Source: Calycina herbarum (taxonomy: Eukaryota > Ascomycota > Leotiomycetes > Helotiales > Pezizellaceae). From it: a stretch of DNA of 64,000 nt. A model generated the notes under the pieces. It was not told the origin of the DNA. It saw only the letters and a program-made list of their open reading frames with translations, and did no database searches. Location of the stretch: contig LLEY01000046.1 in assembly GCA_001414485.1 (NCBI GenBank), forward strand, positions 352,306-416,305, given 5' to 3'. Positions 45,756 through 58,400 of this stretch are shown here, piece after piece; positions within the stretch are counted from its first letter, which is position 1; the number at the start of each line of letters is the position of its first letter. The position numbers were made by a program, and so were the translations under genes.

Positions 45756-46401
45756 TAACTTCTAAAGCTTTTGGAGTAAGATCTTGGACGGTTTAGAACA
45801 AGGCAGTCGGGGACTCACGCCGGGGATTGGCCGGCCCAACAGAAAATCAATTTCGCTCGCTTCCGGATCAACTTGCTGCGAAGGTTTCCATCACAGAATG
45901 ACGTCTTCGTCTTCGTCTGCTCGGCCGTTATCGGTTATCCTTCGGAGTTCCCGCACCGCCTCGATGCATGCGCAGGCGATGAATAATCATTCGATGCGAG
46001 AAGGTGTGCCTGTAATATGGAAAAATTCGAAAACGATTACAAACTCCTTGTGAATAGCGTCATGTTTGATGATTTTCAAACCCCCTTTTCTGGTGGCTGG
46101 TAGTGTTGGGCTGGGAAGTGGTCAGTTTGAGAGTGAATGGGAGAAGGCGGGAACCTAAAGGCGGGGTTTGCAAGCGGCAAGAGGGTCCAGTGACTCCGCC
46201 CTTATCGCTCCTCCCCCACGATTTGAGAAGGGTGGTGGAACGATCCCGATGGCTACGTGAATTGGGAAAGGCTACATGTAGAAGAAATCAATGAAGAAAG
46301 GCTCGAAAATGATGGCAGTTTCCAGTTCACTTTAATATCTACTTCTAAGCTTGCATTGAGTCATACGGTGGAGGAGTATCAAGAACAGCCTGGTGCAGCC
46401 T

Positions 46402-46553
46402 AGAAGCTTCGCCCCAGCAGTCTCTTGCCTTATTCACAACCGTGCTAGTAGGCGCTTGGACCACCCCTCCGCCTCAGGTGGTGGTTAAAAGCCTCCCCTC
46501 CTACTTCTCAAAGTCTCCCAACTTCTTCTCCAAAACACAAACACGCGACCCCT
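46402..46553 (+). promoter_or_regulatory. Stress-type elements upstream of polyubiquitin
   Basis: A heat-shock-element-like inverted pair AGAAGCTTCG at 46402-46411 and three CCCCT words (STRE-like) at 46464, 46495 and 46549, all within 240 bases of the start. This suits the known heat and stress induction of fungal polyubiquitin genes. Each word alone is short enough to occur by chance. Confidence 0.35.
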
Positions 46554-46639
46554 CTCACCATCCACTCTGCACACTCTCTGCATCCTGCACTCCATCTACA
46601 ACAACATCTCCATCAATCTTCATACACCACATCGTCAAG

Positions 46640-47712
<1,073 letters not shown>

Positions 47713-48142
47713 GTGTGTACATATTTTCCGGATGGGTTCTTTCTTCTGCGATGGCGTTGGTGATCTTATGAGATCTGGAGTCTGATACCTGGGCGTAGGC
47801 AAACTCCATGGTGCACTGGCATGTGCAAACCAAATAAGTAGCCAATAGAGTATTCTTTACTCAATATTCATATGAATAATGATTTGTGACATATGTGATT
47901 GTCTTACTTTCTCGTAAATTTCTTGCTCCCTCGTTTTCCGGCGTTCTTTGTTTCGTAAATTCCGTGCTATCAAATGACCCCGCCATAATGTCTGCAAAAT
48001 AATATTTGCCACATTCACGTACACTTATCTTGCCACTTCTCATTGTGAATGAAGCGCTGACAGTTCTACTCCAATTACGCCATAGCCGCCTAGAAATTTC
48101 CATGTTCAACCTTACAGACCGTCGCATGCCGCGACTGATAGG
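47713..48142. other. Spacer between polyubiquitin and the BRAP2-like gene
   Basis: 430 bases with the polyubiquitin 3' end and the next gene's promoter. No feature identified. Confidence 0.5.
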
Positions 48143-50511
48143 ATGCCCTCCTACTACTACCATCTAAAATTCGAGCTATACCCAAATCCCGAACCTACAA
48201 ACGCGAAACATCCACCACAAGATCGAGAGAGCCAATTCTGGATACCACCTTCCAACGGCGATATATTCCTCCAAAAGGACTGGCCAAATCACCAACGACC
48301 TGCAAGAGCACATTCGCGACAGGAGAGCGCCGGTGGGAGGAAAATAACGACTGAATCACATCTGCCAAAGCAAGACCTTGCTCCTGCTCTAAGATCCGAG
48401 ATCGGAGGCGGGGTTATTGATTGTGGTCCTTCGAGAGCTTCGAGTGGGAATAGGGAGGTCGGCGATAGTGATACGGGACGAAATATTGTTGCGAGAACTG
48501 GAGAGTTCCCTCCGCCTGCGCCGCGACCGAAGTTAGGGGATTTGGAGACTGCGAGGAAGGATTGGAGGTTTGAGCGGATACGGGTGGAGAGTTTTGATAT
48601 GGGACCTGTGAGGGGAGGGGGGTTGGGTAGACCTGCTGGGCATATGAGGGGGGAGAGTAGTGGGAATGTTGCTGTGCGGCAGGGGACTATTGGGCATAAT
48701 GGGATTAATGCTGGATTGGCGGCGGGGGGTGTAGGGAGGGTTACGAAAGCTATGTATGAGGTTCTTGAGGGGAAGAATACGGAGGTTGGATGGGGGATTG
48801 TACATTTATATCGGGATGGGGAGGAGACGCCTGCTCTGGGGATGGGTGCTGCTGTACCGGGCGAGCAGACGCTTGAACGAGATCTTGCTCCTCCTTCTGT
48901 TGCTGGATTGTGGATTGCGGATGAGGTGGAGGAGGAGGGGGAGGGGGAGGGGGAGGATTGCACTACGCTTTGTATTCCTGCTGTGCCTAGTTACCTTACG
49001 CCTAGCGATTTCCTGGGGTTCGTGGGTGAGAAGACGAGGGAGCAGGTTAGCCATTTTAGAATGGTTATGACGGAGAGAATGAATCGGTATCTTGTTCTCA
49101 TGAAGTTCAGAGACAACGGGGAGGCACGAAGATGGAGAACAGAATGGGATGGGAAGGTGTTCAACAGTATGGAGGTGAGAAAACCCAATCCTCATGTATT
49201 TTTATTCTCTCTTCTGACACTTGGAAATAGCCAGAAACTTGTCATGTCGTATTCATCAAGTCGATTACCTTCCAAGCACCAAATTCCTCTCGGTCGAGTA
49301 CCAGTTTTCCTGAACTCTCCCATGACCCTTTTACACCATCTACCGCAGCTTCAACCTTCTTGAAACCATTTCCACCACCTACTCCAAATCTCGTCGAGCT
49401 CCCAACATGTCCCGTCTGTTTAGAAAGAATGGATGACACCACCGGCCTCCTCACTATCCTCTGCCAACACGTCTTCCACTGCGCCTGTTTACAAAAATGG
49501 AAAGGAAGTGGCTGTCCCGTATGTCGACACACCAACCCTTCCCCAGGCCAAAACAGTCCCAATACATACCCCCAAGATCCCTCCAATCCACCCTTCGGAA
49601 GTGGTGAGGCCCAACTTTGCAGTGTCTGCGATTGCTCTGATGACCTCTGGATCTGTCTCATCTGCGGAAACGTAGGCTGTGGCCGCTACAAAGGTGGTCA
49701 CGCAAAGGAACATTGGAAAGAAGTAGCTCATAATTTTGCGCTGGAGATTGAGACGCAGCATGTGTGGGATTATGCGGGGGATATGTGGGTGCATCGCCTT
49801 ATTAGGGATAAAGGGGATGGGAAGGTGGTGGAGTTACCTTCTTCTTCTAGACCTGGTGTTGGTGGTTTTGGTGCTGGCAGGGGGGATAGAGATGATGTGG
49901 AAATGGTTCCGAGGGAGAAGTTGGAGGGGATTGGGATGGAGTATACGCATTTACTTACTAGTCAACTTGAGAGTCAACGGGTTTACTTTGAGGAGTTGGT
50001 TGGGAAGGCGGTTGCTAAGGCTGAGGTTGCTTCTTCCTCTGCTGCTACTGCTTCTGCTCGCGCCGAAGAAGCCCTTTCCCGTCTTCAAATCCTGGAGGTA
50101 GAAAACAAGAAGTTGAAAGAAGATACCATCGCCAACCTCGAAAAGGACCTCTCCCGCGAACGAAAGAAAGCCGAGAAATCCTCCGAGGTGGCAAGGAATT
50201 TCGGGAAAAGCCTTATGGAGGAGAAGAAGGTTAGTGAGGGCTTGATGGAGAGGATTGGCCATGTGAATCGGGGGATGGAGGAACTTAATGCTGAGATGAG
50301 CAAGGTGAGGGCGGAGAATGAAGAGTTGAAGGAGGAGAATAGGGATTTGCTGTTTAGTATTACGGCGGGCGATAGGTTGAAGGATATGGAGGCTCAGGAA
50401 GGGGAGGGGGGCACGTTGGAGACGGGGGATATTGAGGGGGGGACTGTTAGTGTGCCTACGCCGCCACCGCCTCCTGAGAAGAGGAAGGGGAAGGGTAGGG
50501 GGAAGAGGTAG
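48143..50511 (+). CDS. ETP1: BRAP2/Etp1 homologue, RING and UBP-zinc-finger ubiquitin ligase
   Basis: Two exons, 48143-49174 and 49231-50511 (56-base intron), giving 770 residues. The order matches human BRAP2 and yeast Etp1. First comes an N-terminal RRM-like BRAP2 domain (TTLCIPAVPSYLTPSDFLGFVG, MNRYLVLMKFRDNGEARRW, then CHVVFIKSITF after the intron). A RING finger follows from residue 404 (CPVCLERMDD, CQHVFHCACLQKW, CPVC). Next is a UBP-type zinc finger at about 474-540 (CSVCDCSDDLWICLICGNVGCGRYKGGHAKEH, HVWDYAGDMWVHRL). A long coiled coil (about 600-720) and a basic tail end the protein. The protein probably binds ubiquitin and nuclear-localisation signals. In yeast Etp1 affects ethanol tolerance and nitrite signalling; the role here is inferred. 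The first 250 residues are fungal-specific and poorly conserved. Confidence 0.92.
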
Positions 50512-51406
50512 TCTTTGGACGAAGGGTTTCGAATGGATCTGGGATCAGGGTGGGCGTGTCAAGATTGTTGGTATGGTGCATAGCATAGCATAGAGTGGCG
50601 TACTGGGATTACTTGATACCAAAGATGGTAAATGACCATAGCCTTTGCAAAATGAAATTAAACGATGTCTTTCTCAAATTCTCTTTTCTGTCCTGAGACC
50701 GAAGCAACAGGGCAACTGAGATGAATATCTCTTGCACGAAGACTTGGATAATCCAGAGAGTCACTCTTCCATTCAAGTATTGGTTACCATGGTTGGTGAG
50801 GTCAACTAGGCTTCTTCAAAGGAGAGAGACAGTGGGAGAGGGAGAGAAAGCTGGAGAGCGTGGAGACTTTCGATTGGTTTGTTGGATGTGAAAGTTTACT
50901 GGCGAGAGAGAATTGATTTCAGCCTCCGCTTTGAGTATTAGACGTAGGGATGCCGGGAATGGTCAGCGTAGGAAATGGGTGGAGTAGAGTAGTAAGGTAG
51001 AGTGGTAAGGTCCTACTTGACTTTACTCTTTTCTGCTTTGAACCTGCCATGGGTGACTTGGAATAGTTAAGAGTTAACTCTTTACTCTACTCTGAGTAAC
51101 CCCGAGTAACTCCGAGTAACTTTGAGTAGCTGAGTACTTTGTTTTTTACGCTGGAAACAGTTGCGTGTACAGAGTTTGAGTATGAGAAAAGAATTTATGC
51201 TCCGTATGAAGCTGTGTTGGATGTCTTAGGTCTTTGCAGTCTTTGAAGTCTGGAAGTTCGCTTAGCATTTACTTCAACCTACTTTGGCACTGCACTTTTT
51301 TAATCATGAGTTTCGAAATTGATTGCGTGCTTCATGAAATCATTTGCTAGTTTTCCCACCAGCAAGAAAAATCCCTGAATGAGAAACCCTCACGGTTGCT
51401 TGCGCG
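50512..51406. other. Spacer with 10-base tandem repeat
   Basis: About 900 bases, the convergent 3' ends of the BRAP2-like gene and the broken BTB-type gene. It contains GAGTAAC-type repeats (51094-51133) and a loose AGTAGAGTAGTAAGG-like stretch near 50980. No gene. Confidence 0.5.
51094..51133 (+). repeat. 10-base tandem repeat (GAGTAACNNN), four copies
   Basis: GAGTAAC or GAGTAGC begins at 51094, 51104, 51114 and 51124, an exact 10-base period. Confidence 0.75.
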
Positions 51407-52911
51407 CTAAAACCGGGTCCCACAACTCTGAACCTTTTGCTTGAAACTCCTACAACCCCCAATTCTAAGCACCAGCTCTCCTCTCACGCTCCGCTTTCTT
51501 GCTTTCTTGGTTTCTTGGTACTCATTCATAACTTCATTTCTGCCCATGTGCGAGAAATACCACGATGGTTGAGTATGGTAAACACGGCAACCACTGCTCC
51601 ACTGTCTTAGTTGATGGTGCATCCAATAATCCGCGTCTGGATCTCCGGTTGTGCTAATCTTCATACAATCCAAGCATAAACCGTGGAAGGCGCCGCTGAC
51701 ACTGGCACAAACCTTCTTAGCGACAGATCTCCGTGGCAAGTCTCGGCAACGCATGCAAGTGCCTTCGGGAAGCCCACACTTGAAATTCTTGCAACCTTCG
51801 CTGTCGAGAACATCCGAGATAGATCACTTACTCAACTGGGAAACTTTCCAGAGTTTGGTTTTTCTCAATGCCTTGATGTATACCTTCAGTGAGTTGCCGC
51901 TGCATTTGCAGGGTAAGTCCAGAAGGCGTCTTGGGGGTCGAAGAATCCTCCTATAAGCAGGGTCCTCAAACTTCCACGAGCTCCATTTACTCCCGCTAGG
52001 TTTTAGTTAGCATTCCCCAAGATATCCATGAAGCTGGATAAATGAGACTTGGACTTACCCATCACGTTTGGACGCAGATGAAGCGCGTTCTGAGAATCGT
52101 CCGTGGGGTTAAATTCTGTAATGTGGCCGGCGACCTGGTATGCAAGCAGCTTGGTGAGATCCGCAAAGCCCTTGGCCTCATCGAAAGCAAAACAAGGATA
52201 CAGGAACACTCGTATCGTGTCTTCATTGTAGTTGTATTGCTTTGGGTTTGAGAGCTTGTGGTGGTCGTAAACCTTTGCAAACCAAGGCTTCAGTCTCGCA
52301 AGATCAACAGCATCATTGGCCATGACCTGGAGATAACCGCCAGTCTCTAAGAGAACCATCAGTCCCGTCACAAAGTAGAAATGTCAAAAGGTAAATGTAG
52401 AATGAATAGTCCTGTATCGAAAAGAGGCCAGGAGTCGGAAAGTAAAGGCAGTGGATTCACCAATTATCAGTAGAAACTTACGGATGACTTCCCAAACCCC
52501 TCCAGCTGGCATCTGATACATGAGTTCTGGGAGGTCGCATCCATGGTAAACCCGGAGCCAAAGATTCATTGCAAGCGGTTGCTCGTAATGCATGTCAATG
52601 ACATTTTGCTCATACTCCGCCCATCGGTCCTCCGTGAACATGCTTCTGAAATACTTGAAGTTGTCAATGAGAACCTGACGGGAGACCTTGACAGTCGTAG
52701 TAATCTTTCTAGGGATTGACTCTCCATTTGCGGTGGATCTGAAGGTTCGGTCCTCTTCTACATTCTTCGTAGTATAGAATCGAATTGTGAGATCACCTTC
52801 AGAGTTAATATCGATCCCTGCAAGCTTCTAGCTATGCGTAAGTTATTGAATGATTGGGGGGTATTTAGTATTCCGTACCTCGGTCATATCCTCAATCTGT
52901 CTGGCTGCCAT
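51407..52911 (-). pseudogene. Broken BTB-like family member, tandem neighbour of the intact copy
   Basis: Exons 52911-52879, 52827-52482, 52346 to about 52065, and 51995-51407 follow the intact gene at 53468-54826. The first three are open: MAARQIEDMTE, then KLAGIDINSEGDLTIRFYT, VSRQVLIDNFKYFRSMF, and TGGYLQVMANDAVDLARLKPWF. In the last exon a one-base loss near 51912 shifts the frame just before a Cys-x-Cys. Restarting in the right frame gives VYIKALRKTKLW, a TGA stop near 51823 where the relatives have Lys or Arg, then the conserved C-terminal module (FHGLCLDCMKISTTGDPDADYW, GCRVYHTQPSWYFSHMGR). One shift plus one stop make a full-length product impossible, although a truncated one of about 250 residues could be made. 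The changes look recent because the rest is well preserved. Confidence 0.78.
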
Positions 52912-53467
52912 GTTGTAGTCGGAGTCTTGCGAGTTGTTTGTTGTGGTTGTGTTGTTGAAAGGAAGAGAGCATCGAAGTTGAGACTTTATTTTTATACTCG
53001 CTTTGTCTCGCCAACAACTCTCTCCTCCGGCAATTTTTGACGAAGGTACGTTTCCAAGCGAGAAGCAGCATAAGATGCCCCAGGAGTGAATTGAAAATGT
53101 GTGTGAATGTGTGTAGTATGTGAGAAGTTGATTTTGGGTTAGGGTTTTTGAAAGTCGGTTTTTGAAAAAGGATTGAGGACAAGCTTGTTTTTGATGTGAG
53201 CAAGAGCTTGTAGCTCTATAAAGGAAAACTGGTTTCCCATAATAGCACGCTTTGAGAAGGACAGAGTAAGTAGTTGCACTCAAGAGGTGTGAAACTGGTT
53301 ATGTATTTCAAGAGTTTAATTACTAGTTTTCCCACTAGCAAATGAAGCACTGAGAAATACACCGCAGATAATTGCTGCTGATCAAATAATCCCCGTTTTC
53401 CTTTTGCGCCTTGACATCTTCCTTTCTCTGCTGTCGATGATTTGCAATCACCTAATGACCCCTCGTA
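52912..53467. other. Promoter of the broken copy and 3' flank of the intact copy
   Basis: About 550 bases. Short TATA-like 'TTTATAGAG' on the minus strand near 53215 and a TTTTATACTC near 52990 may belong to the promoter. No gene. Confidence 0.4.
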
Positions 53468-54826
53468 TCACACGGTAAGGCAAGGTATCCTCTCCAATAT
53501 CCTAGTTTGTCTCTTCTTATTGTCCATGTACTTCCTCATGATCGATCTCCGTCCCATGAACGAAAAGTACCAAGTTGGCTGGTCATGGTTAATACGACAG
53601 CCTGCATCCCATTGGCGCTTGTCGTCATGTCTCCAATAATCTTCATCGATATCGCCTGTCTTGGTCATATTGATACAATCCAAACACAAGCCATCGAAGT
53701 TGTCGGCAATATCGCTACGAAGTGTATCGATCTGATAACTAGATAAATTATGGGTGCAGCTCTCACACGCATCCTCTGGGACCGTGCATTCAAAATTGAT
53801 AAAACCTGGGCTATGAATGATGTCGTTGATGGATTTTCGGTGTTGTTCGTGAAGGGGCCAGATCCCTGTCTTACTGATTGCTAGGCAATAGGAGAATAGA
53901 GACGCCATCTTGCACTCACAGACGGATTTCAAGAATTTGCTGACAGGTTCGAAAATCCCTCGGAGGAGCTTCGATCTCAAGGTACCGCGGGCTGCATTGA
54001 TCGCGCCTAAGGAGAAAAGTATTAGGTAGGTGCAGATATGATAGAATGGGCTTTGATTAGAACTTACCAATGATGTGATGGGTTATGTGAAGATGCCCAT
54101 ACATGGATGGGTTCCGTTCTGTGATGTGAGAAGCTCTTTCGTACGCCAATCGTCTCGTGATAGTGGCAAACCCCTCAGCGTTGTCAAATGCATAACAGGG
54201 AAACATGAACATTCTCATATCCTCTTCTTCCATGTCCTCGGGGTTGTATTTGTCAAGAACCTTCTCGAACCAGTCCGTCAACTTCGAAAAATCCGTGTCG
54301 TCCGCCTCCGGTGTGGCTTGAAGAAACCCGCCAAATTCTAGAGGTAGAGTAAGCTTCAAGTCGTCCTGGGTTTGATAAAGATGGCTGCTTACGAATCACG
54401 TTCCAAACCTCCTCAACGGGCATCTCAAACATAGCATTGGGAAGTGGGTGACCGTGATAGACACGAAACCAGAGATCTGCTGCTAGAGGGTGGTCCCATT
54501 GGATGTCGACGACATTTTGTGAATGCTCAGCCCAATGAGACTTGAACATGTTCGCAAAGTAGACAAAGCTGTCAATTATGACCTGACGTGTAACTTTCAT
54601 GGTAGAGAGAATCCTTCCTTCGATGGGTTGGCCATTAGACGCGGCTTCAAAGGTGCTACTGCCGACATTCTTCTTGGTATAGATGCGGATGGTGAGATCG
54701 CCATCATCGTCGATGTTGATTCCCTCGAGCTTCTATAATTGGTGTTAGCAATGAGGTGAATTTCCGAGATTATGGGAACCGTACCCTAATGATGCGCTCA
54801 ACTTTGCGTTGGGCTTCTGGATCCAT
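53468..54826 (-). CDS. BTB/POZ-like protein with novel Cys/His/Trp-rich C-terminal module
   Basis: Four exons: 54826-54785, 54732-54393, 54337-54068 and 54006-53468, giving 396 residues; introns are 52-61 bases. Residues about 15-215 resemble the layout of BTB/POZ proteins of filamentous ascomycetes: DLTIRIYTKKN, VTRQVIIDSFVYFANMF, the VVDIQWDHPLAADLWFRVYHG segment, MPVEEVWNVI, then FMFPCYAFDNAEGFATITRRLAYE. The C-terminal third is a conserved module with CEC, CTVPEDACESC, DGLCLDC, TGDIDEDYW, and GCRINHDQPTWYFSFMGR. It is kept in the broken neighbour, so it was under selection. The Cys/His pattern suggests metal binding. I do not know this module by name. This is the only copy of the three in the window without breaks. 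Confidence 0.8.
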
Positions 54827-55425
54827 GATGATTGGGGATGTTCAAGACGCGCAGTACTTGATTCGGTCGCTCACAGGGAGCTTCGGATTGGGAGAAGCTT
54901 CGATAGAAGCAAGTGAACTTGTGTGAGGTAGGTGTTATGGTTGTAGTCGTGGGGGAAGAAGAAGGAGCGACAAAGTAATTTATACCCGCTAGACCCCGCT
55001 AACGAGCTCTTCAGGGTGAATTTTGAAATCCCTCATGCTGTGGTGTAAGCCCCACTCAGTTTGCAGTTTTTGCCGAAAAGTGATCTTCGAAGCGAGAAGT
55101 AGTTTCTGGTGGCTGTTTCTCTCAAGCAGTGAACCGAAGGTGATCTCCTCAAGAAAACGGAGCTTCAGCTGCCTTCAAAATTTCCTCAGTAATCTTAAGA
55201 AGGTGTTTAGAAATATGGACCCTTGCTGTCTTCCACTCCCCAGAAAGCAAAAGTCTATTCTACTCCAAATGGAGCTTTGAGGTTTTGAGAGAGGAAACAA
55301 GAAGTATGAGTGAGGAGCGGGAAAAAGAAATTTGTATTATTAAGTATCTATGATTCTGGCCATGAAGTAAAGTGTTCTTTGCCTTGCCATCTAAAGAAGG
55401 GGCTTCATGAAATTTGCGACAAAAC
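54827..55425. other. Spacer between the intact BTB-type gene and acetoacetyl-CoA synthetase
   Basis: 600 bases. Minus-strand promoter of the BTB-type gene (TATA-like TTTATACCCG read on plus at about 54980) and the 3' end of the synthetase gene. The plus-strand frame at 55023-55280 is unremarkable. Confidence 0.45.
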
Positions 55426-58400
55426 TTAATTCTTTCTGGCCCATTCTCTGTACCATTCTAGACATTCGGCGTTCGCGACACTGGCACTGGTTTGAACATT
55501 TATCCCGCAGAGGATTTGTTTGACGGCGACCTCGACCCTGTATGGTCGTTAGTAAAACTCGTTTTTGTGGTCCGTACTATCCTCTTCTCAAAAGAGACGG
55601 GGGAAAGGAAAAAAGAGAATACAAAAAGAAAGATTCGAGACTCACTTCTTCCCATTCCCTGTAACCGGAATCTCAAAACAAACATCAATAACCCCCGGCA
55701 CATGTCTAGCACTCAACTCCCTCCTAACAACCCCCCTAATCTCCGCCCTCAGTTTCTCATCCAAGTTCACATCCTCACACATTTTCAAAAACAAAACAAC
55801 GACCTCATCATCATCTCCCTCTCTTCTTCGGCCGATACAAAGTCCCTCCTCCACCTTCCCCCCAAAAAACTTAAGAAGCAAATTATAAATCTCCGCACTT
55901 CCAAACCTCACACCACTAGGTTTCAGAATCCCATCCGAACGACCCAGCATGTAAATACCGCCTGTTTGGGGGTTAAAACGAACGAAATCGCCGTGGTGCC
56001 AGAGTCCAGGAAAGGTTGTGAAGTAGGAGGTGCGGTATTTTTCAGGGCCCGAGGGACCGTAGAAGGTTGTTGGTTGGGAGGGGAAGGGCTTCGTGCATAC
56101 TAGGTCACCGGGTTGGGAGGTGGTGATTATTTCTCCTGAGGGAGTGACTGCTGCGATGGCCATTCCGAGGCCTTTTTGTTGGATTTCGCCAATGTAGACG
56201 GGGGTGAGGGGGCATGGAGCGCCGAAGAGAGAGATTATGTCTGTGCCGCCTGTTATGGAGGCTGTTTGGATTTGGGAGCCGAAGGCGGTGGAGATGTATT
56301 TGAACTTAGGGTTGGAGTTAGCTTTTTGTTTTTGGACGGCTTTGCAGGGGGCCAAGGTTTCGTGAATTTGTCGAGTGAAATGAAAATTTAGGACTTGTAA
56401 CTTACTGTGCTAGGAGCAAGTGGAGAACCAGTTGAGTATATCGCTCTAAGAGAAGCAAGACTCAACCCCTCGTTCTTTGGAAAAACATTCTTCTGTTCCA
56501 AGACACTCAGATATTTGGCAGAAGTACCGAATTGCTTGATTTGCAGTTCATCGATCAATTTTGGCATTGTTAGGGGACCATGAGGATAGAAGGGACTTCC
56601 ATCGTAGAGGATTAAAGTTGCTCCACAGGAAAGACCCGAAACAAGCCAGTGCCACATCATCCATGTTGTGGTAGTGAAATAGAAGAGCCTGTCCTTAGGA
56701 AGGATATCGCCATGAAGTATATGTTCTTTCTTGTGCTGCACCAAGGTTCCTCCTGCTGAGTGGACGATACACTTTGGCTTGCCTGTAGTTCCCGAACTAT
56801 GTGCTTGTCAACCACGAGTCAAAAAATGGTTATGTGTGAAGCTTACCTATAAAGAATATAAACCGGGTGACTAGCGGGAAATCGTTCAAATTTCATTTCC
56901 TTGCTGGTAAGTCTGGCTCTCATCTTCTGATAAGCTCCAAGCAACGTGTCGTATGGCAAACTTCGTCCCGGAACAGCACGCTTGTCACCCATTGAATGGC
57001 GTTTGCAAGCGAGAGACTTAGCGCATGGTTGTCCATCCTTTAAAACGCCGCATTGTCTCTCAACATCTACTTGACCACTAAAATCGGGTTCGCTGTCAAA
57101 CAATTAGCAAATGTTGCCAAGGGGAAAGAGTGATATGCTTACCACTTGATAAAATCTTCGTAAATAAAAGCTCTACCCGCTGGAGGCTTCAGGGTGTTTA
57201 TTTGCGAGAGGATTTCGGTTCCTGGGATTGCTTCGAAAACGACAAGTGCTTTCAACTTTGGAAGTGAGGCTCCTATTTCTCTGACTTTAGTAGTTGTCTC
57301 GTGAGTTTTGCCATTGTAAAGTGAGGCGTTATCGGCGAAGAGAATCACGGGCTCGATTTGTTCTAGTCTATGTGTGGTAAGTTAGCACTGGGAAAAGAAG
57401 AAGAAAAGACAGTAAAGAGTTCTTCCAAGGATGATTAGATAATTTGGGTGGCTCGATGACTTGAGCCAGAGCAGAGACATCCAACAAAAGAGGTAAATGA
57501 TACTTACCGATCAAGCACTGCTCCAACTCCCGTGTCCGGACTGACGGCAGTCCAAATGGCACCAATAGCCGTCGCAGCAAGCATCGCAACGATAGCATTT
57601 GTATTATGACCTAAAGCACCATGAGTACCAGACAAAAATAAAAATACACTCAAGAAATCCATACCTATGAACCCAGCGACCCGATCGCCTTTCCTCACAC
57701 CTTGATGCAAGAGTGCGAAATTGCACTCAGCAACCTTTTCCCTCAATTGACTCCAAGTTACCTCAGAGCGTGTCGTTTCAGTGGCAGCTATGATGGCAAT
57801 ATCACCATCTTTGATTTCTCCTGCAGGGTGCAGGGGGTAAAGTAAATTTTCGGCAAAGTTGAGTTTGATGCCTGGGAAGAAATCTGGTCTGGGGTACATT
57901 GGAGCATTTTGAGGTAGAATCTGGGTGGGGAATTAGCGAATGATAAGTCATGAAGGTCAAATGAAACATTAGAGAAGCCTCGAACGTGAGAAGAAATAGC
58001 ATTGCGACGGAGTGGTGGTTGCCAATAGCGAATATCTCAACTGAACCTAGGGAATGCGGGGCAAATCATTCATCCTGAGCTTTGGTCTGCGTACACCCCA
58101 CCCACCACCCTCCATTGTATCGTGATTTTCGTGACAACTCACAATATTGCCCGAGAACGTTTAGAAGAATGGAGAATCAGAGTGTTTCATTCTTCTAAAC
58201 CTTCTCAGACAATTTAAGTAATTATCCTAGACTCGTATAATCAAGTAAAGGAGGTGTACTCGGAGCAAAGCTCTTGTTTCTTACCACAAGCGGAAAATAT
58301 TGATCCCTCCCAATCATGAGCAGCAAAGTAGTGGCAACAGCAAAACCAATGCAAAAAAAATTGAAGATTTCTCAAATCACCTGATCAAACAAGCTGTCCT

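Larger units (their letters stand above)
44162..46639. other. Gene-free region, regulator 3' side and polyubiquitin promoter
   Basis: 2.5 kb. 44330-44900 is T-rich and probably includes the 3' untranslated region. No gene recognised; the open frames at 45153-45425 and 45784-46053 look random. It contains the inverted repeat at 45701-45755 and, in the last 250 bases, stress-type promoter words. Confidence 0.5.

Noticed and set aside
51793..51823. Apparent 31-base intron (GTAAGT to CGACAG) in the broken BTB-type gene
   Set aside because: Aligned with the intact copy the segment codes for conserved residues (SISDVLDSEG), so the TGA inside it is a nonsense mutation and not part of an intron.
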